Below are positions 1 to 7,019 of a stretch of 37,280 nt of DNA, in pieces. Below the pieces are notes generated by a model. It searched no databases. It was given only the letters and a program-made list of their open reading frames with translations, and was not told the origin of the DNA. The position numbers and the translations under genes are program-made. The first letter of the stretch is position 1; each line of letters begins with the position of its first letter. This stretch comes from Anaerolineales bacterium. GTDB lineage: Bacteria > Chloroflexota > Anaerolineae > Anaerolineales > Villigracilaceae. The DNA lies in NCBI GenBank assembly GCA_013140605.1, contig JABFSL010000132.1:1-37280 (forward strand), in the 5' to 3' direction.

Positions 1-2
1 TA

Positions 3-113
3 TGCACTCGCCTCTACACCAAACTCGCTGCACATACCTTGTGCGTTTACATTAATCGTTTACTCGGCAAGCCTGCCTTCCTCCAAATCAAGGCTTTGGC
101 TTTCCCGATTTAG
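3..113 (+). mobile_element. C-terminal fragment of a DDE transposase, cut by the window edge
   Basis: An open frame enters from the left edge and stops at a TAG at 111. The 36 residues contain KLAAHTLC, INRLLG and LQIKALAFP, which I recognise from memory as the C-terminal end of DDE transposases of the IS4/IS982 kind common in Chloroflexota. The rest of the element lies outside the window. The following 47 bases contain the short inverted pair CCACCGCTAAAAGTGG and probably include the element's right end, but without the left end I cannot define the terminal repeat or a target duplication. The family name is tentative. Confidence 0.55.
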
Positions 114-160
114 CATAAGCCCCTAATTAGCATTTTCCACCGCTAAAAGTGGACCACATC

Positions 161-1450
161 CTACAACAGTTTTCGCATCACCCTCACCGCAGCCTGAATC
201 CCATTTTCTGCATTCAATCTTGCGCTGACGGTTTTTGCCTTCGCGCGCATGTCGTTGTTGTGTAGAGATTCTTGAATTGCATTCGCCAGTTTTTCTGCGG
301 ACAACTCCCGCTGCGGAATCGGTTTGGGTCCAACTCCAATTTTATAAATCCGCTCACCCCAGAAGAATTGATCAATAGCCAAAGGCATCGTAATGCTGGG
401 AATCCCTGCATGAAGACTCGCGGATGTTGTCCCTGCCCCGCCGTGATGCGCCGCGACCTGCACGTGACGATACAGCCAGTCATGCGGCGCATACTCAATC
501 GGAAAAATATTTTTTGATCTAATTTCCCCGTGCCATTTGGCAGGGAGAGTCAACACCGCTTGAGCGTTGGCGATGTTCAAGGCTTCTTCGAGCATGGACA
601 AATACCCCTGCGTACCAGGACTGCCAAATCCGATGGCGATAGTGTTGGGGGATGAATCAATAAATCTCTGGAGTCGAACAGCTTGCTGTTCGGGAATTTC
701 GGCAGCAAGCTGCCTAACTCCAGAGTCTCGCCAATAACCTGTAATGACTTGCTTCTCATTCCAATCCTGCGGACGGGGGACAATCTGTTCACTGAATCCA
801 TTCAACGTGAGAGGCTGGCGGGAAAATGCCTGGAGCGAAGGATCTGTCCATTGGGCAGGTGGCAGGCCAAAGTCCGCGTGACGCGCGTGGTTGATCTCGG
901 AGCGCCATGAAAGCCAGAGGGCTTGAGTCACAGCCCAATGCGAGAACCAATTCCCGATCCCCAAAAGAGAAAAGCGAAAAGGTAAAAGTGTGGACGGAAA
1001 GCTGCGGGTGGGCGTGAGTGGCTGCAATACTGCGCGGACAGCAGGGATGCGCAAGCCATCGGCGATGTGCGCACCCCAAATCGTGGGCAGGCCGTGGATG
1101 AGAACGTCCGAACCGCGGCAGGCTTCGGCGGCGGTGTGTAACATGCGCGCATACAGCGGACGGGCCTTGCGCAGAAAGTTTTGTGTTGCGCGAATGGAAC
1201 GAATGGGATTCGTGCCGATGGTGAAGGGCGTGAAGTCGCCCTGCTCGATCATTAAGTCTGTGGGGTTGCCTTCGAAGGGTGCGAAAGTCAGGGGCGAGGA
1301 AACCTCACCCCTACCCTGAATGAGATTCGCAAATCCCGCTGGTGCGGCAATGCGGACGTTAAATCCCGCGTCACGCAAGCCGAGGCCAAGCGCAATGTAC
1401 GGAGTCACATCGCCGCGCGTGCCACTGGTGAGGAGTGTGATTGTTTTCAT
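161..1450 (-). CDS. MGT-type glycosyltransferase (GT-B fold, UGT/sterol-glucosyltransferase-like)
   Basis: This 429-residue protein is full length for the family. Residues 1-25 match the family opening (TLLTSGTRGDVTPYIALG), which forms the acceptor-side Rossmann entry. Residues 335-362 carry the nucleotide-sugar signature (HHGGAGTTSASLHAGIPS, then PLAIDQFFWGERI), placing it with UGT-like and sterol or macrolide glycosyltransferases. It would move a sugar from a nucleotide sugar to a lipophilic acceptor in the cytoplasm or at the membrane. It follows a methyltransferase on the same strand, 54 bp downstream, so the pair may modify one acceptor such as a sterol-like, carotenoid or polyketide lipid; that is inference. 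The linker between the two GT-B domains (about residues 242-262) is encoded by a nested palindromic repeat that keeps the frame. No signal peptide or membrane segment is evident. Confidence 0.85.
   Translation of the reverse strand: MKTITLLTSGTRGDVTPYIALGLGLRDAGFNVRIAAPAGFANLIQGRGEVSSPLTFAPFEGNPTDLMIEQGDFTPFTIGTNPIRSIRATQNFLRKARPLYARMLHTAAEACRGSDVLIHGLPTIWGAHIADGLRIPAVRAVLQPLTPTRSFPSTLLPFRFSLLGIGNWFSHWAVTQALWLSWRSEINHARHADFGLPPAQWTDPSLQAFSRQPLTLNGFSEQIVPRPQDWNEKQVITGYWRDSGVRQLAAEIPEQQAVRLQRFIDSSPNTIAIGFGSPGTQGYLSMLEEALNIANAQAVLTLPAKWHGEIRSKNIFPIEYAPHDWLYRHVQVAAHHGGAGTTSASLHAGIPSITMPLAIDQFFWGERIYKIGVGPKPIPQRELSAEKLANAIQESLHNNDMRAKAKTVSARLNAENGIQAAVRVMRKLL
666..725. repeat. Nested palindromic repeat inside the glycosyltransferase gene
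   Basis: Outer 9-bp arms CTCTGGAGT and ACTCCAGAG are perfectly complementary. They enclose two small hairpins, GAACAGC-TT-GCTGTTC and GGCAGC-AA-GCTGCC. The 60-bp unit is a multiple of three and is read through without a stop as residues 242-262. It resembles REP-like elements built around GGCAGCTTGCTGCC that I recall from other bacterial genomes (memory, not searched). Confidence 0.75.
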
Positions 1451-1458
1451 AAGTGCAT

Positions 1459-1522
1459 GACCGTGGACTGTTGACGATGAACGGTGGTTTCCACGGTCTA
1501 CGGTCTATTGTCCATCGTCCGT
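1459..1522. repeat. GACCGTGG/ACGGTC-type interspersed repeat between two genes
   Basis: The unit holds repeated GACCGTGG-, ACGATGRAC- and ACGGTCTA-like words arranged as an imperfect inverted repeat around a TGGTTTCCA centre. It fills the 54-bp gap between the methyltransferase and the glycosyltransferase. It also runs 18 bp into the methyltransferase gene, supplying its last codons and its stop. Confidence 0.6.
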
Positions 1523-2359
1523 TTTCTCAAACACCAAAAACCGATACTCAACAATTCCCATATGCAGACATTGCTGTAAAGCCATGCTTCCCAGCATGGA
1601 CGGCAGGATCGCGTGTTTGATCGGCAGAAGATTACCAATAAAAAGGATCATGCGCGCAAGAAGATCGGGTAGGTTGCGTAAACGTAAATGCGGTGTGAGT
1701 TCATCGTTTCTGACCAAACGCAAATTATATTTTTCAGCCCATGTGGTTACCTGCTCCACCGTCCGCACACCGGGGACGTACCAACCATCAATGTAGGCCT
1801 TTAGCCATTTGGTTTCATTTTGCGATAGAGAACGCGGCGTTTGATAATCATCCACAAGGATAAGTTTTCCTCCGCTGCGCAATAAACGGCTGGCTTCGCT
1901 AAAATATTTTTCAGGGTCCACCGCATGACAAACCGCTTCGACTGAATAAACAGCATCCAATTGATTCGCGAGCGGCACGGAGGTAAAGTCACCTTCGGCG
2001 AATAGGATTTTGTCTTGCAGGTTTAATTGTTCGGCTGAACCGCGCGCCAGTTTTGCCTGCACAGGGCTGAGAGTCAAACCGAGCGCGGGCGCGGGGTCTT
2101 GCAAACGCGGATAAATATAAAACAGACTCGCACCAACTCCGCATCCGAGGTCTGCGATGTGTGCTTGTGTTTGGGCAGCAGATTCTATTTCCCTGAAGAT
2201 ACGCGCATTGGATACATTGAGCGCATCGTCAAGAGTCTGCGCGCCGTCTGTCCATAAGGTGCGGTGGATGTTTTGCGCTTTAGTGGAACTACTAAATTTG
2301 AGAAACAGATTTGTGTTCTGGTCGTAATACGTGCGGACGGAATTTGTTGTTATGGGCAT
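1505..2359 (-). CDS. SAM-dependent methyltransferase (class I, SMT/ERG6-like)
   Basis: This class I methyltransferase has about 284 residues from the chosen start. Motif I is ADLGCGVGAS, followed by GLTLSPVQ and an acidic GDFTSVPL. The post-motif EAVCHAVDPEKYFSEASRLLRSGGKL resembles sterol and tocopherol C-methyltransferases and related small-molecule enzymes. The substrate is unknown. The frame is open upstream to an ATG at 2437, but that start would collide with the divergent Nudix gene. The ATG at 2359 (MPITTNSV) leaves a 77-bp divergent promoter region; it has no clear Shine-Dalgarno, so the start remains uncertain. The last residues (TDDGQ, stop) are encoded by an interspersed repeat, so the original C-terminus may have been replaced. 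It probably forms an operon with the glycosyltransferase. Confidence 0.8.
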   Translation of the reverse strand: MPITTNSVRTYYDQNTNLFLKFSSSTKAQNIHRTLWTDGAQTLDDALNVSNARIFREIESAAQTQAHIADLGCGVGASLFYIYPRLQDPAPALGLTLSPVQAKLARGSAEQLNLQDKILFAEGDFTSVPLANQLDAVYSVEAVCHAVDPEKYFSEASRLLRSGGKLILVDDYQTPRSLSQNETKWLKAYIDGWYVPGVRTVEQVTTWAEKYNLRLVRNDELTPHLRLRNLPDLLARMILFIGNLLPIKHAILPSMLGSMALQQCLHMGIVEYRFLVFEKTDDGQ

Positions 2360-2373
2360 GGGGAAATTATAAT
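2344..2373 (+). promoter_or_regulatory. Possible sigma70-type promoter for the Nudix-methyltransferase pair
   Basis: TTGTTG (2344-2349) is followed after 18 bp by a perfect TATAAT (2368-2373) facing the Nudix gene. The -35 overlaps the first codons of the divergent methyltransferase, which is plausible for a compact divergent region. The assignment is by eye. Confidence 0.35.
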
Positions 2374-2436
2374 GGAGGGGTTGGAGAATCTTTGCAGGAA
2401 AACGCGCAATCATGAAATGGAGAGGAAAAGTATACA

Positions 2437-2973
2437 ATGTCTATTAAACCCTGGAAAATTCTGGAATCAAATTATATCCGCCCGAGAATTCGCGTTGACC
2501 GGTGCGAACTGCCAAACGGAAAATTGTTCGAGCCAATGGTGATGGAATTCCGCACCTGGGCGGTTGTCCTTGCTCTGACCAAGGATCAGGAAGTTGTTTT
2601 GATCAGGCAATATCGTCACGGCGCACAAGATGTCTTCTGGGAATTCCCTGGCGGTGTGGTGGAAGATGGTGAAGATCCGTTGGAAGGAGTGCGGCGCGAA
2701 CTGTCTGAAGAAACGGGTTACACAACTTCCAATTTGATCAAGGTTGGAGAGTTTTATCCAAACCCTGCCAATCAAAGCAATATTATGTACGCGTTTTTGG
2801 CTTACGATGTCGAAAAAACAGACATCCAAAAATTCGATGAAGCCGAGGATATTGAAGTGCATCTTATCCCATTGGATGAATTGATTGCCATGACCAAGCG
2901 CGGAGAATTCCTGCACGGCTTGCAGGTTGCCGCGTTATTTCACGCTCTTGCCCATATGAACCGCATCCATTAA
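2437..2973 (+). CDS. Nudix hydrolase, ADP-ribose pyrophosphatase-like
   Basis: This 178-residue protein has a complete Nudix box: G, five residues, E, seven residues, RE, L, S, EE, T, GY (GGVVEDGE then RRELSEETGY, about residues 69-92). The box glutamates bind Mg2+ and catalyse cleavage of a nucleoside diphosphate linked to another moiety. VLIRQYRHGAQDVFWEFPGG just before the box, and the PNPANQSNIMYAFLA stretch after it, are typical of ADP-ribose or ADP-sugar pyrophosphatases. The exact substrate cannot be fixed from sequence. GGAGAGG about 11 bp before the ATG can serve as ribosome binding site. The next methyltransferase gene starts 5 bp after the stop, so the two are probably cotranscribed. 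Confidence 0.85.
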   Translation: MSIKPWKILESNYIRPRIRVDRCELPNGKLFEPMVMEFRTWAVVLALTKDQEVVLIRQYRHGAQDVFWEFPGGVVEDGEDPLEGVRRELSEETGYTTSNLIKVGEFYPNPANQSNIMYAFLAYDVEKTDIQKFDEAEDIEVHLIPLDELIAMTKRGEFLHGLQVAALFHALAHMNRIH

Positions 2974-2978
2974 AAATT

Positions 2979-3782
2979 ATGAATATAGATTTCGGTCTGA
3001 CAGCAAATGACTATGCCCAATATCGCGCGGGATTCCCAGATGCGTTCTTTGAACGGGTATTCGGGGAGGGAATCGTCGAGGCAGGCGATTCTCTCGTGGA
3101 CCTTGGCACGGGCACTGGCACATTGGCGCGCGGATTCGCTTCACGTGGATGTAAGGCGCTCGGCATGGATATTTCCGAGGCGATGCTTGAGCAGGCGCGT
3201 GAACTCAGCAGACAAGACGGGTTGAAGGTTGAATTCCGCGCCGCTCCAGCCGAAGAAACAGGCCTGCCCGATTCAATATTTGATGTTGTTTCGGCGGGAC
3301 AATGCTGGCACTGGTTTGACCGCCCACGCGCGGCGGCTGAGGTGATGAGAATTCTGAAACCCAATGGGCGAGTTTTGATTCCACATTTTGACTGGATTCC
3401 TCTCACTGGAAATGTGGCAGATATGACTGAAAAGCTGATTCAAAAATACAATCCCAAATGGTATGAAAGGTTTGGGAACAAAACAGGAATGCACCCAGAC
3501 TGGCTGCGTGATCTCAGCGAGGCGGGCTTTGCCGATATTAAAACTTTTTCCTTTGACGTGGACGTCCCCTACACAGCGGAAGCGTGGAGAAAACGCATCA
3601 GCGCAAGCGCGGGGGTGGGAGCAAGTCTGTCAGATGCGGAGGTGGATGGATTCGACTCGGAGTTAAAGTCACTGCTTGAAGCGCATGAACAGGCAGCGGC
3701 TGGGAAAGAGGCGGATTCACATCCCGTATTAAATATCCAACATCGGGTCTTTGTTGTCCACGCGCGCAAATCTGATTTTTAA
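2979..3782 (+). CDS. SAM-dependent methyltransferase (type 11, UbiE/SmtA-like)
   Basis: The protein has 267 residues. Motif I is VDLGTGTGTLARGF (about residues 41-54), followed by the acidic strand end MDISEAML and the post-motif VVSAGQCWHWFDRPRAAAEVMRILKPNGR. QCWHWFD is typical of the methyltransferase-11 subgroup related to trans-aconitate and small-molecule methyltransferases. The substrate is unknown. It begins 5 bp after the Nudix stop and is probably translated from the same message. It is not a close copy of the methyltransferase at 1505-2359, as the two share only general class I motifs. Confidence 0.8.
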   Translation: MNIDFGLTANDYAQYRAGFPDAFFERVFGEGIVEAGDSLVDLGTGTGTLARGFASRGCKALGMDISEAMLEQARELSRQDGLKVEFRAAPAEETGLPDSIFDVVSAGQCWHWFDRPRAAAEVMRILKPNGRVLIPHFDWIPLTGNVADMTEKLIQKYNPKWYERFGNKTGMHPDWLRDLSEAGFADIKTFSFDVDVPYTAEAWRKRISASAGVGASLSDAEVDGFDSELKSLLEAHEQAAAGKEADSHPVLNIQHRVFVVHARKSDF

Positions 3783-3788
3783 ATACGG

Positions 3789-3817
3789 TTGTGCAATTCA
3801 TTCAATGGGCGTAAAAT
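3789..3817 (+). promoter_or_regulatory. Predicted sigma70-type promoter of corA
   Basis: TTGTGC (3789-3794), a 17-bp spacer and TAAAAT (3812-3817) give a good promoter just after the methyltransferase stop. Transcription would start near 3824, giving corA an unusually long leader of about 165 nt. Confidence 0.5.
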
Positions 3818-3843
3818 ACTTAAGCCATATCGGCAAGGAAACC

Positions 3844-3942
3844 ATGTATACAACGGACGAGAGCGACCTTAGTTCTTCTGATAATAACCCGCCCAGTACG
3901 AGTGGGCGGCACATGTTTAATTTAATTTCAAACGTCACGTAA
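3844..3942 (+). CDS. Candidate 32-residue leader peptide upstream of corA
   Basis: An ATG 4 bp after AAGGAA (3835-3840) opens a 32-codon frame ending in TAA. The peptide is rich in acidic and Ser/Thr residues near the start (TTDESD) and has a Pro-Pro pair at codons 16-17, whose CCG CCC codons form the 5' arm of a 7-bp hairpin. The stop codon abuts one arm of a switching stem placed before the corA Shine-Dalgarno, so ribosome position could decide which stem forms. Enterobacterial corA and mgtA leaders carry the short regulatory peptides CorL and MgtL. The sequence here is unrelated, and the analogy is in layout only. It could also be a chance frame. Confidence 0.4.
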   Translation: MYTTDESDLSSSDNNPPSTSGRHMFNLISNVT

Positions 3943-3977
3943 GCGCGCCTGCGCCCCTGCGTGATGTCAATTCACGC
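3889..3977 (+). promoter_or_regulatory. Structured corA 5' leader with mutually exclusive stems
   Basis: Three stems are visible. The first is CCGCCCA (3889-3895) with TGGGCGG (3903-3909). The second is ACGTCACG (3932-3939) with CGTGATGT (3960-3967), 8 bp with one G-U. The third is GCGTGA (3959-3964) with TCACGC (3972-3977), a 6-bp perfect stem that touches the AAGGAGG Shine-Dalgarno at 3978. The second and third stems share bases 3960-3964 and cannot coexist. I could not match the region to the M-box (ykoK) consensus. Regulation by Mg2+, translation or a ligand is inference. Confidence 0.45.
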
Positions 3978-3989
3978 AAGGAGGCAGAC

Positions 3990-4919
3990 ATGCTAAGCAT
4001 TTACAAAACCACAGAGCAGGGGCTCGAAAAAATCGAACTGATCGCGAACGGCGCATGGGTCAATGTGGTGGACCCGACGCCTGAAGAGATGGAAAAACTG
4101 GTGAACTGGGGGATGGATATGGACTATATTAATTATTCCCTCGACCAGGATGAAATGGCACGCATGGAACGCGATGATGATTACACCTTCATCCTGCTTC
4201 GCATCCCCATGTATCAACCTGACAGCGATGTTCCCTATAATACCGTTCCGCTTGGCATCATGATCCTGGGGAATAAGATCATTACCGTTTGCCGTTATGA
4301 TAGCGATGTTTTCAAAGTACTGGCAAATGGAAAATACCGCTTGTTGAAAACCGGCAAGCGCTACCGCCTTGCTCTTTACATCTTCCTTGAAACTTCGGCA
4401 CGTTATTTGAATTTATTGCGTGAGATCAACCGTGCAACTGAAATCGTGGAAGATAAATTGCAAAAGTCCACGCACAACCGCGAAGTGCTGGAACTGCTCA
4501 AATATCAAAAATGCCTGACCTATTTTTCCACCGCGCTTACCTCCAATGAAGTGATGATGGAACGCGTCCAAAGAACACAGCTCTTCAATTATTACGAAGA
4601 AGATCAGGACCTGCTTGAAGATGTGCTCACCGAAAATCAGCAGGCCATCCAAATGACCAGCATCGCCACCGAAATTCTTTCAGGCATGATGGATGCCTTC
4701 GCGTCCATCATCTCCAACAATCTTAATGGCGTAATGAAGGCGCTGGCCGCGCTCACGATTGTCGTCAGTTTGCCAGGCACGGTCGCGGGGTTCTTCGGAA
4801 TGAACGTAATGTTACCTTTAACAGACAAAAATCCATACGCGTTCCTGGTTGTATTTGGAATTGCCCTGTCATCAACTATCATCGCTGCGTTTATCTTCTA
4901 CAAACGGGACTGGCTTTAA
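3990..4919 (+). CDS. corA: CorA-family Mg2+/divalent cation channel
   Basis: This 309-residue inner-membrane protein has the normal length for the family. A long acidic and helical cytoplasmic domain comes first (TPEEME, DQDEMARMERDDDYTFILLRIP), then a helical region with the QAIQMTSIATEILSGMMDAFAS segment. Two C-terminal membrane helices follow, the first ending in the diagnostic GMN motif (FFGMNVMLP, about residues 268-276). The protein closes with a basic FYKRDWL tail. CorA pentamers conduct Mg2+, and Co2+ or Ni2+ in some members, into the cell. The start is supported by AAGGAGG 5 bp upstream. The gene has its own predicted promoter and a long structured leader. An SMP-30 gene follows 1 bp after the stop and is probably translationally coupled. 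Confidence 0.93.
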   Translation: MLSIYKTTEQGLEKIELIANGAWVNVVDPTPEEMEKLVNWGMDMDYINYSLDQDEMARMERDDDYTFILLRIPMYQPDSDVPYNTVPLGIMILGNKIITVCRYDSDVFKVLANGKYRLLKTGKRYRLALYIFLETSARYLNLLREINRATEIVEDKLQKSTHNREVLELLKYQKCLTYFSTALTSNEVMMERVQRTQLFNYYEEDQDLLEDVLTENQQAIQMTSIATEILSGMMDAFASIISNNLNGVMKALAALTIVVSLPGTVAGFFGMNVMLPLTDKNPYAFLVVFGIALSSTIIAAFIFYKRDWL

Positions 4920-4920
4920 A

Positions 4921-5796
4921 GTGCAGGCTGAATTAATTCTCGATGCAAAAGCCATATTGGGTGAAGGCCCCGCATGGGATTCAAAAACACAAACGCTTTA
5001 CTGGCTGGATATTCTTGAAAAAAGGATTTATGCCGGTACTCGAATCCTTGCTCAACTGGATGATCTTGTCTGTTGCATTGCCCCGCGCAAAAATGGGAAT
5101 CTACTCGTGGGCACGCGCCTCAGCTTCGCGGACCTGAATCCCTTCGATCAAACTCAGGGCAGGCCTGATTCCGTCCAATTGACAGTTCTCGCCTCTTTGG
5201 ATTCTGAACTCCCCACCAACCGCCTCAACGACGGAAAATGTGATCCCGCTGGCCGTTTCCTGGCCGGCACAATGGACATCAACGAGAAGGACCCGAACGG
5301 CGCATTGTATTCATTTGATGGGAAAAACATCACACACTTGCTTGATGGTATCACCATCTCCAACGGCCTCGCGTGGAGCGTTGACCATAAAACTTTTTAC
5401 TACATTGACACACCCACGCGGGAAATCAAGGCATTTGATTATGACTTATCTTCGGGTCAAATCGCGAATCCGCGTGTTGCTATCCATATCCCCGAATCCC
5501 TTGGCTGGCCCGACGGCATGACCTCTGACACGGACGGCAATTTATGGATCGCGATCTGGGGCGGCGCTCAAGTGACAAAATGGAATCCCAATACTGGCGA
5601 ATTGCTGGAGCAGATTCCCGTACCCGCCTTGCATACATCATCCTGCGTGTTTGGCGGCAAAGACATGAACGAGCTATATATCACTTCTGCGCGAAAAAAT
5701 ATGAGCGAAGCGGACTTAAAAAAATATCCGCTCTCCGGCGGGTTGTTCAAGGTTGAGACAAATACAGCGGGTATGCCAACATTTGAGTTTGAATAG
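4921..5796 (+). CDS. SMP-30/gluconolactonase/LRE family protein (regucalcin-like)
   Basis: The protein has about 291 residues from a GTG one base after the corA stop. The first family residues (VQAELILDAKAILGEGPAWD) begin exactly there, so an upstream TTG start inside corA is unlikely. Hallmarks of the six-bladed beta-propeller metallo-lactonases are GEGPAW with its metal-binding Glu, NRLNDGKCDPAGRFLAGTMD, ISNGLAWS and WPDGMTSDTDGNLWIAIWGG. The family hydrolyses sugar lactones such as gluconolactone using Ca2+ or Zn2+; the substrate here is not known. No Shine-Dalgarno is visible, which suits coupling to corA. A loop (NPFDQTQGRPDS) is encoded by an interspersed repeat. Confidence 0.87.
   Translation: MQAELILDAKAILGEGPAWDSKTQTLYWLDILEKRIYAGTRILAQLDDLVCCIAPRKNGNLLVGTRLSFADLNPFDQTQGRPDSVQLTVLASLDSELPTNRLNDGKCDPAGRFLAGTMDINEKDPNGALYSFDGKNITHLLDGITISNGLAWSVDHKTFYYIDTPTREIKAFDYDLSSGQIANPRVAIHIPESLGWPDGMTSDTDGNLWIAIWGGAQVTKWNPNTGELLEQIPVPALHTSSCVFGGKDMNELYITSARKNMSEADLKKYPLSGGLFKVETNTAGMPTFEFE
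5140..5165. repeat. CCTTCGA...CTCAGGGCAGGC repeat inside the SMP-30 gene
   Basis: The 26-bp word CCCTTCGATCAAACTCAGGG plus CAGGCC closely resembles an intergenic repeat I know from memory in many bacterial genomes (CCTTCGACAAGCTCAGGGCAGGC). Here it is read in frame as a loop of the SMP-30 propeller. No second copy is in the window, so the call rests on recall. Confidence 0.5.
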
Positions 5797-5835
5797 GGTC
5801 AGTTTATTTTTTTAAACCAAAGTGTCAAAAATAAT

Positions 5836-5906
5836 CAGCCGCGGATTTCACGAATTGGCACGGATTTATTGAACTTATCCGTGAAAATCGGTGTAATCCG
5901 CGGCTG
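5836..5906. repeat. Large palindrome between SMP-30 and the HD-GYP gene
   Basis: The 16-bp arms CAGCCGCGGATTTCAC (5836-5851) and GTGTAATCCGCGGCTG (5891-5906) pair with one mismatch. Inside them CACGGAT (5859-5865) pairs with ATCCGTG (5877-5883). It is the only structured element in the 161-bp space between two convergent genes and could act as a bidirectional transcript end, although it has no T-run. It looks like a member of the dispersed CCGCGGATT-ATCCGTG repeats. Confidence 0.75.
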
Positions 5907-5957
5907 GCTTAAATTTGGGAGGAATTATGTTTCTTTTAACTCACCCATGCAAAAGGT

Positions 5958-6947
5958 TTATTCCTTCTCTGACATCAGCTGATTAAAAAGTTCCACGACA
6001 TGTGGGTCGAAATGTTTACCGGATTGTTCACGGATATACTCCAGCGCTTTCTGTTCATCCCACGCGGGACGGTAGGGGCGGTCAGATATAAGCGCATCCC
6101 ACACATCGGTGACGGCAAATATGCGCGCCGTTAGTGGAATCTCTTCGCCTTTCAATCCGCGCGGGTAGCCGGTGCCATCCCATTTTTCGTGGTGACAGTA
6201 GGGAATGTCCAGAGATGGGCGCAGATATTCGATTGGGTTGATCATGTCATGGGCATATTGCGGATGCTTGCGCATGATGACCCATTCTTTATCGGTTAAC
6301 TTATCGGGTTTGAGCAAAATGGAATCAGGCACGCCGAGTTTCCCGATATCATGTAAAAGCGCGCCGCGCCGCATAAAGACCAGGTCACTCTCGCTGATGC
6401 CTTCCATGCGGGCAAGTTTTTCCGCCAGATCAGTCACGCGCTGGGAATGACCCTCGGTTTCCTTATCGCGCAGGTCGAGGGCGTGCGACCAGCCTGCAAG
6501 CGTGGCATCATAGGCTTCCAATAACTGCACATGGGCCTGCTCGATATGGGCGCGTTCATCCAGCAATTTTTTATAACGGTTGAGGCGTGTGATGCCCAAC
6601 AGGCGGGCGCGCAGTTCGTAACGGTCATAGGGCTTGGTAATGTAATCATCCGCCCCGGATTCCAAACCGTGTAAAAAGGATTTTCGATCATCCAATGCTG
6701 TCAGCATGATAATGGGGATTTCAGCAAGAATTGGGTCTTTTCGAATATGCTGGCATACTTCAAACCCGTCCATGCCCGGCATCATCACATCCAACAGGAT
6801 CACATCCGGCAAAAATTGATGGGCTTTCTCAATCGCTTCCAGCCCGCTCTCCGCCATTTCTATTTGGTATCCCTGTTCCTCCAAAATGGATTCAAGGGTA
6901 TATCTCCCCCCGGGTTCATCATCTACGATCAAAATTGTACTGGACAT
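5958..6947 (-). CDS. Response regulator with HD-GYP c-di-GMP phosphodiesterase domain (REC-HD-GYP)
   Basis: The protein has 329 residues from an ATG preceded by AAGGAGCG; a longer frame to 6998 lacks a ribosome binding site. The receiver (1-120) has acidic DDE at 9-11, phosphoacceptor Asp53 (DVILLDVMMPGMDG), LTA and a KPYD lysine. A short coiled region leads to an HD-GYP domain (about 150-329) with the full set of metal and signature residues: EGHSQRV, LLHDIGKLGVPD, HHEKWDGTGYP and TDVWDALISDRPYR. HD-GYP enzymes hydrolyse c-di-GMP to pGpG or GMP, so this is probably the degradative output of the island, switched by phosphorylation. It is the last gene of the minus-strand run, 72 bp after the LuxR regulator. 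Confidence 0.92.
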   Translation of the reverse strand: MSSTILIVDDEPGGRYTLESILEEQGYQIEMAESGLEAIEKAHQFLPDVILLDVMMPGMDGFEVCQHIRKDPILAEIPIIMLTALDDRKSFLHGLESGADDYITKPYDRYELRARLLGITRLNRYKKLLDERAHIEQAHVQLLEAYDATLAGWSHALDLRDKETEGHSQRVTDLAEKLARMEGISESDLVFMRRGALLHDIGKLGVPDSILLKPDKLTDKEWVIMRKHPQYAHDMINPIEYLRPSLDIPYCHHEKWDGTGYPRGLKGEEIPLTARIFAVTDVWDALISDRPYRPAWDEQKALEYIREQSGKHFDPHVVELFNQLMSEKE

Positions 6948-7019
6948 AATCGCTCCTTGATCTTGAAAAGTATATTTCGATGCTGTGATAATTGCCATAC
7001 AGGGAACTCCCCATTCCCC

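Noticed and set aside
2360-2437. Upstream start of the methyltransferase at 2437, giving a longer protein
   Set aside because: It would overlap the start codon of the divergent Nudix gene and the extra residues do not look like family sequence.
3824-3989. M-box (ykoK) Mg2+ riboswitch in front of corA
   Set aside because: The conserved M-box words I know are absent. The leader is kept as an unclassified element.
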